The notes: a model not told the origin generated them from the sequence alone. 64,000 bases of DNA from Carposina sasakii (GCA_014607495.2 CP053155.1:3906001-3970000), one strand, 5' to 3'; shown: positions 23,701-34,856, numbered from the stretch's first letter. Program-made: numbers and translations.

Positions 23701-26700
23701 AGGATCTTTAGCATTCTCTATGGCGATAAGCCAGCAACTGATAATTTACATCTGTCACGCAATCAAAATTAAAGTGTAGATTACATACTCCGCACCCGTT
23801 AAAAATTGTGTTTGTCCTACTTAACAGCTTTATGTGCATTGAAAACAATGTACAAATAGAAAATAGGGTACTTTTCACGAAAATCGGCTCAGTTAAAAAT
23901 AAAGATAACCCGCGATTAAATAAATAACGTTATAACAGTGTGGTGGCTTGTGACCGTCACACTTAAACCTAAACTTAAAATTAGTCCTACATGTCCCTTT
24001 CTGACTCAGCCATTTATGTTGGATGGAGGATGAAGAGGGACAAACCTGACTAATTTTAAGTTTACATTTAAGTGTGACAGTTAGAATCCACCATAATAAC
24101 GTATCTCGCACAGGTAACTATATTATTATCGTATTATCATAGAATAGAAACTCTCAGCGCAAACGAAGCCGTGCCTCAACACTTAGCTAAGTTACAAGAA
24201 CCACAGCACAGTAAACGAGATTTAGCAGAAAATTATACGTTTTAGCGCCTAGTGAGGCATGCATCCATCACGCTCGACGGGGTCAATACACGTGAATAAC
24301 ATGCTATCGCTATAATAATAACAGTTGGTACATACAGCTATGTGCTTTACATAACTAGTCGCATTTCAATAAGATGTTCTTCGGACTTTCTCGATAATTG
24401 TACGTACCGCTGTTCAATGTGTTAATAGACATTGCAGCTAACTATTGCGATTTATATCATTTCATTAATAGATGATTTATTGCAGATATGTTTGTCAACA
24501 ATTCAATATTTACTTCGTTGTTATAATTGTAGAATGAATTGGGACTTAATAGGCTAACCAGTGAAAAGTGGGTGTGTAATTTGCACACTACTGCCCAACC
24601 TCTTTGGGGGATAATGGGCGTGACTATATGTATGTAGAATTAATTAAATACAACATGCACATTTAGTTTAACGCATGAGTTTTACGACTTAGAGCCGATT
24701 TTTTCAATAGTCAGATAACCTGGGTAAACTTGATGCTGTCTCAATATTGATTGAGTTTTTAAAGAGAGACCGCATCAAATTCATCCTTCAGAAAGGCTAT
24801 TAGACCATTGGAAAAGTTTACTACTTTTATTCAAACGATTAATAATGTTGGAACTTTTTATACAGAAAGGTACAAAATTGCCTTAGTATTATTGCCTGAC
24901 CCAAATACAACATTTAATTGCTTTAGTGTTTCAACATACATACCTATCGTCTTTGTCCGGTCTTTCCCTCCAAACTTCTCGCTGTGGCGTGTAGGCCCGC
25001 TTCTATCGAACGGCTCTCGAGTCTCCCTACGCACATAATGCATTGTTAGCTATCACGCAATTAAACTAATATAACATGGAAACACAACCGAACATTATAC
25101 AACCAGCATCTAATATTGACTAGCGATGCAGTGAGTTCAAAGAACCGCCGAAGGCCGCAGTTGTGAGTCAGATATCTATTATCGTTTTTTTTATAGGTGT
25201 ACGCAAAAAACTGTTCCGAAGTTGTAGTTTCGACGGACGTAGTTGGAGGTAATCTCGATAAATGGTCTCGGTTATCGCGGTGGGATAATTTCTGTTGCGT
25301 CACAGTATAGTTATCTGGTTGATTCACATATCTTCATAATCAGTGATGTGGACCTACATACAACATAACAAAAAATACCGCCTTTTTCTCGGAGGTCTAG
25401 GCAAAGATCGGCGGAGCTCCATTTGCTACGATCATGACACACCTCTTTCGTTTAATCCACATCAAAGATATTATAGGTGTCAGAATAGGTACATAATACT
25501 CTTGACCAGACCTTTTGTTAGAATATCTCTGATTTGGTCAGTGAACGTCCCTCGAGGTTTTCCCCTTCCAACTCATCACAATCAACCAACATATTTTGTT
25601 TGACTAATGTAGGTAGTACTAACCAGAGGACTCCCTAGTTAAAAAATATTTACACATTAGAGAACTTTAAAAAGTAAGTTATTTTTTAATGCAGTAATTA
25701 GTGTACTATTATTGGAATACAAACCTATTCCTAAAGCTGCCGCCCCTCTGACTGAAATCGTCGTTGCCATCGCGCGGCGGCCGGCGGTCTTCCTTAAAGC
25801 TCTTCTCTCTTCGGAACTTGTTCTTATCCTCAGGGCTTTCTTCGGGACTGAAGCTTTCTGGTGCGTCTTTCCGGGTGGGTGTCGATGCTTTTACCTAACA
25901 GATTAGCTTAATATTACTGGCTGTAATTTGTCGCGAATCAAGGTAAACTATGGCTAAAACAGTCAGTAATTTATTGGGACATATAATAAGTTCTAAACAA
26001 TTCAGCAGTGTTCATAAAAAATTGGGCACAGTTAGCTAAACATTTCAGTTAATTGTTATACTTATTTATTGGTTCTGCAAACACTGTTCGACCTCAATCA
26101 GTCAGACCAACAGTTATTCGTCACATTCTCACATAAAACATGTTAATTCTGAAGAATAATAAGTTCCATCAGTCCATTTAGCAAAAAAAAGGTTAATACA
26201 CATTACATAATACTTGCTTGATTTGAGTGCAATGCAAAAAAGAAGAATTAATGGGTCTGTTATTGGTATAAATATTGATCACAATATGACCATATAATAA
26301 GGAAATGTAAAACTGTTTGAACTTACCTCATGATTGCTTCTTGGTTGGGAAAGCTGGTTCATCTTCCTGGCAATGTCGAGAGGGGGGCTCACAGTGTCAT
26401 CCACCAGGGTGACTAGCATTGTGTCATTAGACAGCACCCCCACTATGTGGGCCATCAGAGTTTTCTCTAGAGCCAACATTTCCAACTGGTTTGATGTTTT
26501 TGTTTCTACAGGCTTATTCTCAAAACCCTGCAATGTTTTGTATATTAAATTCTAGTGGACGCCCGCGACTTCATCCGAGTGGACTGCAGAAAAAACAAAA
26601 TGTCGAAATTACCCAGGATAAAAAGTAGCCTATGCATTAATCCAGGGTGTCAGCTAACTCCATACCACATTTTATTAAAATTGCTCCAGCCGTTTTTACA

Positions 26701-28698
26701 TGAAAGAGTAACAAACATCCATCCATCCATCCATACTTACAAACTTTTGCATTAGTAGGATAGGGCACTAAGTAACTTTTTCAGAATGAAGGCTTAAATA
26801 TAATGATGTACACTAACCTTCAGTGCACACTTCATTGCCTGTGCCGGCAATCTTATAAGATCAGGAGTTATTGTTCTTAAGTCTGAAACATCCACTTCTT
26901 GCTCATTGCCATAATCAACATACACAACCACAAATTTGCTGCCTTTAGTGTCACGGACCGTTGCTCTGTACCAGTTGTCATCATCAGGAAACCGAGCACA
27001 GCATGCTGCACCCACTGGCAACTCTCCAGGAGATGATGTGCTCTCACAGTGAGCTTTAACTGAATCCATGACACAATTCAGCTCATCTATCTTGTCTGAC
27101 AATTGCACAAAGAATTTGATACAGCTGTCCACATATGAAACAAGTACGGACATCTTAGAGCCCATAGACAACATCCCTGGTAATTGAAATTGCAGTTTAT
27201 CCTTCATGTTGGCCAGCAACAGGTCTAGAACATTCTTATTGTCTAAGTACAGCTCTCCATACTGAATCAATGGAGGACCTTCAGGTGGCACAACTTTCAG
27301 TGTCAAAATTTTACCATTCACCAATTGCTTAAAGGTCTCGTTTAAATAGGGTCCTTTTTCCAAATTCTTCACTCCAGATAAACAAAACCTCATAGCAAAC
27401 ACATGGGGCTTGATAAACTTATCAGGGATGTCAAAAATGTCATAGTATGAGATCATTTCAGTATCTCCAAAGTCCACAAAGAACAACTTGCACTGGGATC
27501 CCGATAGATTCATAACAATGGCCCTGCAAATGATCCTGTCTCCTGACATACGGCCGAGGCAAACTGTTCCAATCATTGGAGGCTCTGTAAGACTGCTGTG
27601 AGGCATCATATTTATTTCATCCATCATATCTTGCAATTTCTTTGCATCACTAGCCAATTGGACAGCAAATAGCTCTGGGCCTTCTTCAGAGAATGAAACA
27701 AACACTTTGTGCTGACTGTTTACTTCCAGAGGGTTACTCTTATAGGTAGATGATTTCTTAGGTGATGAAGGCTGGCTAGATATAACTGGTAGAGGTGCTG
27801 CTTGCGGTGCGGGTACATGTTGAGGTTGACGAGTAGGAGCCTTTAAATTCACCGGGTTACGTGATGCCTTGTTAACCATCAAGCGTTGGCTAATTAATGA
27901 TGGTGGTGGTGGTATACTCCCATTGAAAGGGACAGTCATAGTTTGTTGGAGGCGCATAGCCGAAGCGGGATTAGCTGGGAAAGTTTGGTTTAAAAGGAAT
28001 GGCACATGTTCAGTATATGAAGGGGACTCAGGAACAAAGCTAGGCTGCCAAATAGGCTGAGAATTATCTCCAGACATTTGAAGCATTAAGGCTTCTTGTT
28101 TTACAATAGGTATTTGAACAGCCATTCTACTAGCTACAAGATAAGTGGAAAGATCAGTTCCTTTAAATTCAATGGAAATTATAGGCAAAACTCGAGTGTG
28201 GGCCTCCAAGTATACACCATATTCATGGTAACAGATCATACTTTGAAGTTTTAATAACAATGGTTCCTCCCAACGCGCCGTCGTATTTATAACTTTAGCC
28301 AAATAATAATCAGTAGCCTGGCCCCGTAGTTGAAGAAACAGTGGGTCATAGTTGTCTAGAAAACGAATGGCACTTACAGATATAATATCTTTGTTACCGT
28401 AGTCAATGAAATGAACTCCAACTATGCCATTCGATATATTTGTGATGTTTATAACTTTGGCCCTGTAGTAGTTACCATCTTTGTATTTCGCGGCACAAAT
28501 TATACCCTCACGAATGCCTGTAGCTGGAGCTGCCCCTACTCCGCTTTCCAAGTTTTTGAGAGCAGACTCGAATAAACTTTCTATCATAAGAGATGAGGGT
28601 TGTTCAAGTTGTCCACTTATTTTCAAAAAAGGACCCTCTCCATCCACATGGGTAACGTAAAGTCTAAAAGACCTAGTATTATCTGATGGCAAAGCCAT
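11792..28698 (-). CDS. tud: Maternal protein Tudor, multi-Tudor-domain germ-granule scaffold
   Basis: Tudor domains bind symmetrically dimethylated arginines of PIWI-type proteins and build nuage/pole plasm. Exons in transcript order: 28698-26818, 26527-26327, 25894-25725, 25026-24944, 23697-23634, 23597-23436, 19103-18091, 17090-16942, 16092-15931, 15548-15382, 15073-14838, 14760-11792. All phases close; 2418 residues, close to Drosophila Tudor. Nine Tudor cores are visible as WYRA...DYGN-like motifs, near residues 100, 408, 596, 1090, 1284, 1473, 1665, 1850 and 2031. Three fall in exon 1, then comes a disordered RD/RG-rich linker (about 695-930), then six more. The last ~300 residues are acidic and partly repetitive (EVKETLPEN twice). 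The ATG at 28698 (AATAAAATGG) is preferred; the reading frame extends slightly upstream without another ATG. Short exons 23697-23634 and 25026-24944 rest on splice phase alone. Head to head with JTB. Confidence 0.9.
15150..15365 (+). repeat. RTE-type LINE 3' tail in tudor intron
   Basis: Holds CGGTCACCAACCCGCCTGCC and GAGGCCTACGTCCAGCAGTG, ending ATAGGCTGATGATGATGA. Antisense to the host gene, 5'-truncated. Confidence 0.75.
16240..16396 (+). repeat. Interspersed repeat fragment
   Basis: The stretch CGAAACTCACATTGCCAAAG...GGATGCCTGCCCGATG has a diverged relative at 49840-49970. Family not identified. It directly abuts the SINE at 16397-16735. Confidence 0.5.
16397..16735 (-). mobile_element. 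tRNA-derived SINE
   Basis: On the minus strand the 5' end is tRNA-like: A box TAGCCCAGTGG (16715-16725) and B box AGTTCGATCCC (16669-16679), the RNA polymerase III promoter arrangement. A non-tRNA body of about 260 bases follows, ending in an (ATC)n tract. Lies in a tudor intron in the sense direction. Part of the body recurs at 1170-1328. Confidence 0.75.
17167..17863. mobile_element. Palindromic MITE in tudor intron, interrupted by a LINE tail
   Basis: Left arm (AATCGACCTT ... GAGACATATTTTTTATC ... ATATGCC ... GTGACTTGCCTAT) is mirrored on the right (ATAGGCAAGTCAC ... ATATTTGTTTATA ... ATATGTCTCAT ... AAAGGTCGAT). The right arm is split by the insertion at 17633-17815. Confidence 0.7.
17633..17815 (+). 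mobile_element. LINE 3'-end insertion with target-site duplication
   Basis: Contains GAGTTGGAGGAGGCTTATAC and ends AATAAATAGCTTTATTATT(ATT)n. It is bracketed by ATAAGAAATAT at 17622-17632 and 17816-17826, an 11-base target-site duplication typical of target-primed reverse transcription. Confidence 0.75.
18945..19050 (-). repeat. 18-base coding minisatellite in tudor (EDRGPR repeat)
   Basis: Encodes about four copies of the hexapeptide EDRGPR followed by two of ENWGDR, inside the disordered linker between Tudor domains 3 and 4. Confidence 0.85.
20713..21509 (+). mobile_element. Non-autonomous Helitron-like element with four 127-base internal repeats
   Basis: Starts TCTACACTAATATTATAA and ends in a GGACG...CGTCC hairpin followed by ACTAGT: the 5'-TC, 3' hairpin and CTRRT pattern of Helitrons. 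Inside, landmark TGTTCATTGG recurs at 20941, 21068, 21195 and (diverged) 21322, exactly 127 bases apart. A sister copy lies at 37201-37870. ORFs across it are by-products of the repeats. Confidence 0.8.
22780..22951 (+). repeat. Helitron-like 3' fragment nested in hAT-like element
   Basis: Contains AACATATAGGCTACTTTTTA and the CACGCGGACGGAGTCGCGGG hairpin stretch; the terminal ACTAGT is replaced. Confidence 0.6.
23080..23240 (+). repeat. RTE-type LINE 3' tail
   Basis: Carries GGTCGAGCCATGTGGTGTAC, GGGGGAGGCCTACGTCCAGC and AATAAGCTGACGACGACGA. Nested in the hAT-like element. Confidence 0.7.
24500..24640 (+). repeat. Interspersed repeat ending GGGCGTGACTATATGTATG
   Basis: Its end resembles that of 42600-42830 (GAGGCGTGAATATATGTATG). 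Likely a SINE-like family; not identified. In a tudor intron. Confidence 0.45.
26552..26763 (-). mobile_element. Helitron-like fragment in first tudor intron
   Basis: Read on the minus strand it starts near TCCTACTAATGCAAAAG, carries (GGAT)n, and ends in GGGCGTCCACTAG, the shared Helitron-like 3' end. Confidence 0.65.
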
Positions 28699-29632
28699 TT
28701 TATTATAATGTCTCAAGAACTAATGTTTCACAGAATAATTATATAAACTCACATATCACAGGAATCAAGAGTAAAAAATGCCTGCTCTAGCAAACTTTCA
28801 ATAGAATACAAAAAACACAGTCGCCGCTTTCTTTTCCGTTTACGTTTTCTTTTCAATCATCAAACATGGCGCACTTCTGACTGTTTTTTTTTTTTTAGAA
28901 TTTGTCTATAGGTAGAGCCGTAACGGCCGTAACGCGGGCCATTCACGAACAAACGTGCTCAGACAAACGTTCATCTGAGCAAACGGGTCATGCAGCAGAT
29001 TTTTTTATTTTTGTTTAGTTTATCCCAAAGGAAAGGCAAGGGGAACTAATCCCATACAGCCATTGTCTTTAGTAAATGATTTCTGAATTTATATATAATG
29101 GATGATAATGATGAATGAAAACTTCGGGAAAATCCTCAAGAATGAGTGTAAAATTAGTGAAAATCAAAAATAATTGCAGAAACAAATTACATGACCCCAT
29201 GAAGAGATTGTATTCCGACTAATGTTTTACTCAGCTTACCTGCGTATAAAACCATGCACAAGCACTAGATTCACATTATAAGTAAACAAAATATAACTTA
29301 TCTACCAGAAAACATCACTTTACGGATACATGCAAGCCATTTATAAATAAATTTAGATTTTCACAAGAAAATTACACCCACTCCCTTCCAGCTTTTCTCG
29401 CCGAATCCTCATGCAGCAGAGATTCAAAGCTATAGAGAGGCACCATGCCACCCCTCTGGCGGCCGAGTGTGAAGTTGTAGCTTTACGTGTTTGATCATAA
29501 AAGAAATAAAAATGAAGGTTTTCGCTATAGTTTAGTTTATCTATGGATAGACAGACAAAAAAAAATAAAAATGAACAGCAAAGAAAAATTGATAATTATA
29601 TCTTGAAGATTAATGTGTTGGGCTTAACGAAA
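28699..29632. promoter_or_regulatory. Divergent promoter region between tudor and JTB
   Basis: 934 bases separate the two start codons on opposite strands, so both promoters must lie here. A repeat (29008-29405) fills the middle. No clear TATA box or initiator could be assigned. Confidence 0.5.
29008..29405 (-). repeat. Promoter-proximal repeat family, copy in tudor/JTB intergenic region
   Basis: Same family and length class as 34310-34815, 36402-36803 and 52598-53008. Read on the minus strand it begins GGATTCGGCGAGAAAAGCTG, contains GGTTTTATACGCAGGTAAGC, and ends GGGATAAACTAAAC-like followed by an A-rich tail. Its tail points towards the tudor start. Confidence 0.8.
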
Positions 29633-30834
29633 ATGATAGAGACATGTTCTAAAAGATGTATGCTATTAGGAACTGTAAGCTTAGGAATGTGAGTAATTTT
29701 TTAACCAGATTTCTACCTAATTTTAATTAAGTTTCTTCCAGTATTACCTTTATCACCTTATCTTTCAGATTGACGATCCTAGTACTTATATTAGAATCCC
29801 AATTAGCCGACTCTTTATCTGGAAGTCATCGAATGAAGAATAAGACGTTTCCAACAGAAAATAATTCAACATGTTGGCTGCATCAACCTTATACAATAAT
29901 TAGTGAATGCCACCCATGTTCAGGTGATTTGTTCTCGAGAATTCGCTTGTATACCACATGTACAGGATATTATTATTTTTTAGTTCCACTCTGCAACATC
30001 CACATTAAACCTACCTATACTACTTTCACTAAAATAATAAAGAAGTCAATACCGACCATCACACTTAGCACATTCAGTACTTATTTGCATTCTGGCACAA
30101 GATGTTGAACTGATGTAAGCACGCTAAGAAAATCCGCTGGAGATGAACATAAACTTAAATTCATTATTTATATTCCTTTCCTTCTTAATGTAAAAAAAAA
30201 ACTGAGACAAAGAGACAGGTAAAACAAATGTTCAGTTTCAGTTTTCAGAATGACCTAAATAATTGCCTACTAATGCTTAATGTTATTTACAGATTTTGAG
30301 ATTCGCAGCAAAAGCATTGGTGTTTGTATACATACAAGCTATAAAGAAATACTAAAATGTAATAATGGTGAAACTGTAACAAGAAGGTATGGTATATTGT
30401 TCAATAGGTCACAATAATTGGTCCAGTTATGTTCTCTTTAGGGCTGATTTTTCCAAACATCAGATAGCCTATCTGAAGGATTATGTTGATGATGTCTCAT
30501 CATGATCAAGTTTTAGAGAATGACATCATCAGCTTTATTCTTCTGATAGGCTATTGGAAAATTGGCCTTTATTATAATTAAAATATTTTAAATTACCTAT
30601 TGGATTGGTTATTATTCAATTTGTAATTTCCTGATAGAAAAATTATGTATGTATAATTTTTGTTTCAGTTGTGACCGTGTTGCTTATTTAGAAGAGAGAG
30701 CATTTTGGAAGTTTGCAATATGGTCATTTGTGATAGGTTCTGTATCTTCTTTAGCTGTAATGTTAAGGATGCGAATACTGGACAATAAAGCAAAGAGAAG
30801 GGCTAGACAAGTCCTAAGTAATGGATCTATTTAG
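29633..30834 (+). CDS. JTB: JTB family membrane protein
   Basis: JTB proteins are small single-pass membrane proteins linked to mitosis/cytokinesis; molecular role unsettled. Exons: 29633-29688, 29769-29923, 30293-30386, 30669-30834; phases close, 156 residues (family about 145). N-terminal hydrophobic segment (LLGTVSLGILTILVLIL, ~residues 11-27) acts as signal or anchor. The extracellular part is cysteine-rich (CWLHQPYTIISECHPCS, VCIHTSYKEILKC, SCDRVAYLEERAFWKF). A transmembrane helix follows (IWSFVIGSVSSLAVML) and a short basic tail (NKAKRRARQVL). The start ATG at 29633 is preferred because an ATG at 29612 stops after four codons. Ends 35 bases from the Dnmt2 stop on the other strand. Confidence 0.9.
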
Positions 30835-30868
30835 TAAATTATAAGTGTTATATTGTTTAAGATACATA

Positions 30869-30874
30869 TTTATT
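30869..30874 (-). promoter_or_regulatory. Poly(A) signal overlapping the Dnmt2 stop codon
   Basis: On the minus strand CAATAAATA contains the TAA stop and a canonical AATAAA. If used, the 3' UTR would be only some 15-30 bases and would end near or inside the JTB 3' end. Confidence 0.5.
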
Positions 30875-32206
30875 GCATAAATAATATCTTTAATAATTCA
30901 CTTATTACTTTTACATTGACACTATTCCCTAAAAGTCTGTAACACTGTTTTCTTGTTATATTTTTAGGGAAACTGTAATCTTTTGGAAATGACATCAATG
31001 CTCTAACCTCTTGTGGAGTAAAATACCTTAACTTTAGTGTTGACAGAATTGCAATGAACTCATCACTGCCGGGTTCAAAACATTTTGCTTTCTCAAAGCA
31101 CAACTGTACTAACTCTGGTGATTCAGGTGTGAACACTGAACCTGTTCCTTCCACATAATGTGTGTAGGCTTTTGTAAAGCAACAAGATCTTGTAGAGTCT
31201 TTATGACATATATCTAGTAGATAAGCTCTTTTCAACATATTTCTGGGCATTAAGTAGCCTTCAGATACATCATTTTCAAGTATATTATCCAAAGCAAATG
31301 GTTCACTGTAGTCATTTGGTAGTGTGTGCATCTGAAAAATAGATTTATCTAAGTTAATTAATGAACTATAAAGCCTCAACCCCTCAAGCAACATTAAGAG
31401 ATTTATTGCAACTCACAAGATAAAATGGTGATATCAGAGACTTTTTGCTTAGTGGGATAGAACAAACAGATTAGATTTACACTAGAGTAAAACAAAGACA
31501 AGGTACATGACTTACAAATTTTTCTTTTCTTTTAAAATTCCAACTATCTGTAGTTCTTCGAGCTATACAGTAGTATCTTAGCCTAGAGTTGGGTACTCCT
31601 ACAGCAGAAGGACACAATAGAAATTCTTGATAATTAAAATTACATTCAAGCAACTTTTCAATGAATAAGTTTCTAACATTTGAACATTCAAATCCTTTGA
31701 CATTTTCCATTAAAATATACTCCACTTTATTTAATTCTTGTAATATGCCAATAAGGTATACAAATGAGTTTGTTCTGGGATCATTCTCATCTAAAAATTT
31801 GCCGTTACGTGAAAATGGTTGACATGGTGGGCTCATGAGAATTGTATTGATGTCAAGTTTGTTTATTTCTGCAGGAGTTAGAGATTGTATATTTCTTGTA
31901 AGTGGTCTTGGGGATGGAAAATTATGGCGATATACTTCATTGGCCACTGTGTTGACATCAACTGCAGTAATGATATCTCCTTGGAGCCCAGATTCTAAAA
32001 TAAATATAGGTGTAGACAATAGGTATTTATATGTATTTTAAAATAAATTTAATTAGAATTCGAGTAAGTACTGTTCTGTAATGCTTTAGCATTACACGCG
32101 TAAACATTACATTACAGTATATACACACACACGTTGCTTACCTACCATTCCAGGCACAATGCATTCCGCCAATGCCACTATATAACTCAAGTATTCGGTT
32201 AGACAT
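30870..32206 (-). CDS. Dnmt2: tRNA (cytosine-5-)-methyltransferase Dnmt2 / TRDMT1
   Basis: Methylates C38 of tRNA-Asp and related tRNAs using S-adenosylmethionine. Exons in transcript order: 32206-32146, 31994-31516, 31331-30870; phases close, 333 residues, normal for the family and apparently intact. Motif I LELYSGIGGMHCAW is split by intron 1. Motif IV SPPCQPFSRNGK holds the catalytic cysteine. Motif VI is ENVKGFE, motif VIII RLRYYCIARR. The Dnmt2-specific CFT block reads CCFTKAYTHYVEGTGS, and the C-terminal motif X is LLGNSVNVKVISELL. This is not the maintenance DNA methyltransferase: no N-terminal regulatory domains are present. An AATAAA overlaps the stop codon (30869-30874). Confidence 0.96.
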
Positions 32207-32464
32207 TGTAATTCCTATACGTATTCAACTAATATTTAAAATGGATATGTAATTAACTTTTCTTCATTTTCATCAACCAAAATTTTACGACCGACGACGT
32301 GACTGACATTGACACTATGTCAGTCAGTACTTAGAGGAGTAAGTCAAAGAGCTAGCTAATGGAGTAAGTCCTGGAGTAAGTAAGTATATTCTTTGACTTA
32401 GAGTACTGTACTTGCTACCATGGGTGGTAATCTTCATATTGTGAGATGCTCTCATAGTTTGTGT

Positions 32465-33209
32465 TTTTTGACGTGAAACGTCTTTAAAATCGCGCCGACA
32501 CATACGGGTACCAGGTTTAAAAACTGGACCGTAACGAAAAGGTCTATATCATCGTACCTTAATAATTAAAAAACTATTGGTCTTAGAAACAAAAATGTGG
32601 TGTAAATATTTCACTTATATAGTCAGCTCGCTGTTATGACATTGAGTTCGTGTCGGGGTCAAGCGGGGGGGCGGGGGAGGGATACTGCGATAACTGTGCG
32701 AAACCGGCGCTCGCGCTTGTTTCTATTCAGTGTAACTCGTGACTCCGACTTTATAGCGTGGTGATTCTTTCGTGTGTTTGTCAAGTTTATTTGAACCGAT
32801 TGATTTATACAAAAATAAGTGTAATTTGGACAGTATTTATATCTATACTAATATTATAAAGCTGAAAAGTTTGTTTGTTTGAACGCGCTAATCTCAGGAA
32901 CTACTGGTCTGATTTGAAAAATTCTTTCAGTGTTAGATAGCCCATTTACCAAGGAAGGCTACAGTCTATACAACAACCTGCCCGGCTTCGCACGGGTACA
33001 ACGCCCCCTCACGCGGACGAAGTCGTGGGCGGCTGCTATTTAAAATAACCAGAAAGTGACAATAAATATATAAACATTTGCTATGTATTTTATGTTTCTA
33101 TTACGTACCTGTTCTTTTTTTATTAAAATACTTAAAACAGCGTCCATCTTGTTTTCATTTCAATCTTTTACTTTAAAAGCGATTCGCTAACATAGACGTT
33201 TCACGTTAA
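32465..33209. mobile_element. Putative DNA element with TTTTGACGTGAAACGTCT ends
   Basis: TTTTGACGTGAAACGTCT at the left is mirrored by AGACGTTTCACGTTAAAA at the right, 745 bases apart, with a Helitron-like element nested at 32842-33039. No ORF. Superfamily unknown; the mirrored ends could also be two fragments of a dispersed repeat. Confidence 0.5.
32842..33039 (+). mobile_element. Short Helitron-like element
   Basis: Begins TCTATACTAATATTATAAAG and ends in a hairpin then GGCGGCTGCTATT. It is nearly identical to the reverse complement of 40973-41180, whose end reads GGCTGCTAGT, so the last bases here have mutated. Confidence 0.7.
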
Positions 33210-33495
33210 AACCAACGGCCGTGTGCCCCGACACAGCCCCACCCGCTTTTTTTAATGTTACTGGCCTGGAACTAAGTCCTTAAGCCGATCATAGTTTGTG
33301 GTCAGATCAGTGTTGCCAAATCGTACATTGCGAATTATCTTATATTTATTGCAAAATTATCGTGTTTTTATCGCGACAGTATTTATATAGGATATGAAAC
33401 GGACAAGGTATGCAATCCCCCCCCCCGCTCACGAGTTAAATATGTATAAGATAGCTAATTATCGTACATGGCAACGCTGGGTCAGATTGGCCTTA

Positions 33496-34109
33496 GGCCC
33501 TCCGCACATGGAGCTACTCAAAAGGAACTAATCACAAACTCAAGTTACTAACGAGTTTTTTGAGCGTCACCGCCCATACATTGCCATACAGGTTCGCACA
33601 CGACGCGACTAGTCACTAACCAGTTAGTAACGCGTTGGTAACTGATCGCGCGCGACGCGTCGTGCCGGTCGCCGAGCTACTAGGTTACCCGAGTTTACTG
33701 TGTTTTGATGTGAAAAATGAATGATCAAGCCTTAAATATTAAATTTGTGCAGAAAGTGGAAGAGTATCCATGTTTATATAATTATAAACTGACAGATTAC
33801 TCACGAAAGGATGTAACAGAAAGAGCTTGGAGTGAAGTTGGAAAAGTATTTAATTTGACTGGTAAGTACCTATATTTAATTTTTTTATTACAAAATATGA
33901 TTCCATTGCCACGGTAATGCTGCATGGTGTTCCAATATTTCCCCTTGCTAGGTTTTTCGCACGTGTTTATTTGGTAGTAGAAATAACAGGAGTGACTGAA
34001 ACCTTGCAATGTGAGTAGCGTCGTGTGCGAAATACAGTTTATAACTAGTTTGTAATTCTAATTACTGATTAATTCCGTCATATTTGAGTAGCTCCATGTG
34101 CGGAGGGAC
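33496..34109 (+). mobile_element. PIF/Harbinger-derived element retaining a MADF-domain exon
   Basis: Ends GGCCCTCCGCACATGGAGC and its mirror (GCTCCATGTGCGGAGGGAC) are flanked on both sides by TTA (33493-33495, 34110-34112), the 3-base target of PIF/Harbinger elements. Inside, an ATG at 33717 opens a reading frame of about 48 residues with a MADF/Myb-SANT-like start (FVQKVEEYPCLYNYKL ... RAWSEVGKVFNLT) that ends at a good splice donor (TGACTG|GTAAGT). No transposase and no second exon are present, so this is an internal-deletion derivative, not a host gene. Confidence 0.8.
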
Positions 34110-34309
34110 TTAGGTAAAACTATTGCTATCTAATGGCTCCTCCATACAATGGGCGATGTTAGTTCGGCGAATGTCGTCGACGAATGCCGACAAACCTGCC
34201 CTCTACACAATCGAGTTCGTCAAGAGTTCACCCATTGTATGAAGGAGCCATAAAAGAGGCACGCTGTCACATCTGTTAAACTCTGGTTAAACCCATCGCA
34301 AAATAGATC

Positions 34310-34815
34310 GGCGGGAAAAGTTGGAAGGGAGCGGGTGTTATTTTCTTGTGAAAATTAAAATTTATTTGTAAATGGCTTGCATGACAATGTGTCCGTAAAG
34401 TGAGGTTTTCAGGTATTAGATAAATTATATTTTGTTTATTTGTGATGTGAATCTAGTGCGTGTGCATGGTTTTATGTGCAGGTAAACTAAGTAAAACTTT
34501 AGTCGGAATACGATTTCTTCATGGGCTCATGTAAGTTGTTTATGCAATTCTTTTTGATCTTTACTAATTTTATACCCATTCATGAGTATTTTCCGGATGT
34601 TTCCATTCATCATCATCAATATCTGTTGGTACAGAGAATAACATTAAACCGTGTTAAATGAAAAAAATACATTTTGAAAAAATATAAAACCAGTACACAA
34701 GTGACAGAAAGAGGTTTTAACAATATCATCCATCATAAATCATTTATCAAAGACAATGGCTGTATGGGCTTCGTTCCCCTTGCCTTTCCTTCGGGGTAAA
34801 CTAAACAAAAAAAAT
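34310..34815 (+). repeat. Promoter-proximal repeat family, copy just upstream of sphingosine kinase
   Basis: Begins GGCGGGAAAAGTTGGAAGGG, carries GGTTTTATGTGCAGGTAAAC, and ends GGGGTAAACTAAACAAAAAAAA. The A-rich tail stops about 41 bases before the sphingosine kinase ATG, in the gene's own orientation. Other copies: 29008-29405, 36402-36803, 52598-53008; partial: 11174-11320, 53054-53130, 60932-61055. Confidence 0.85.
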
Positions 34816-34856
34816 CTGTCCATAGATCACGGACGAAGCAAAAAAAAAATTCAGTC

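Noticed and set aside
29770..30108. JTB exon 2 reading on to 30108
   Set aside because: The frame is open, but family similarity stops at 29923, where a donor (TCAG|GTGATT) joins in phase to 30293.
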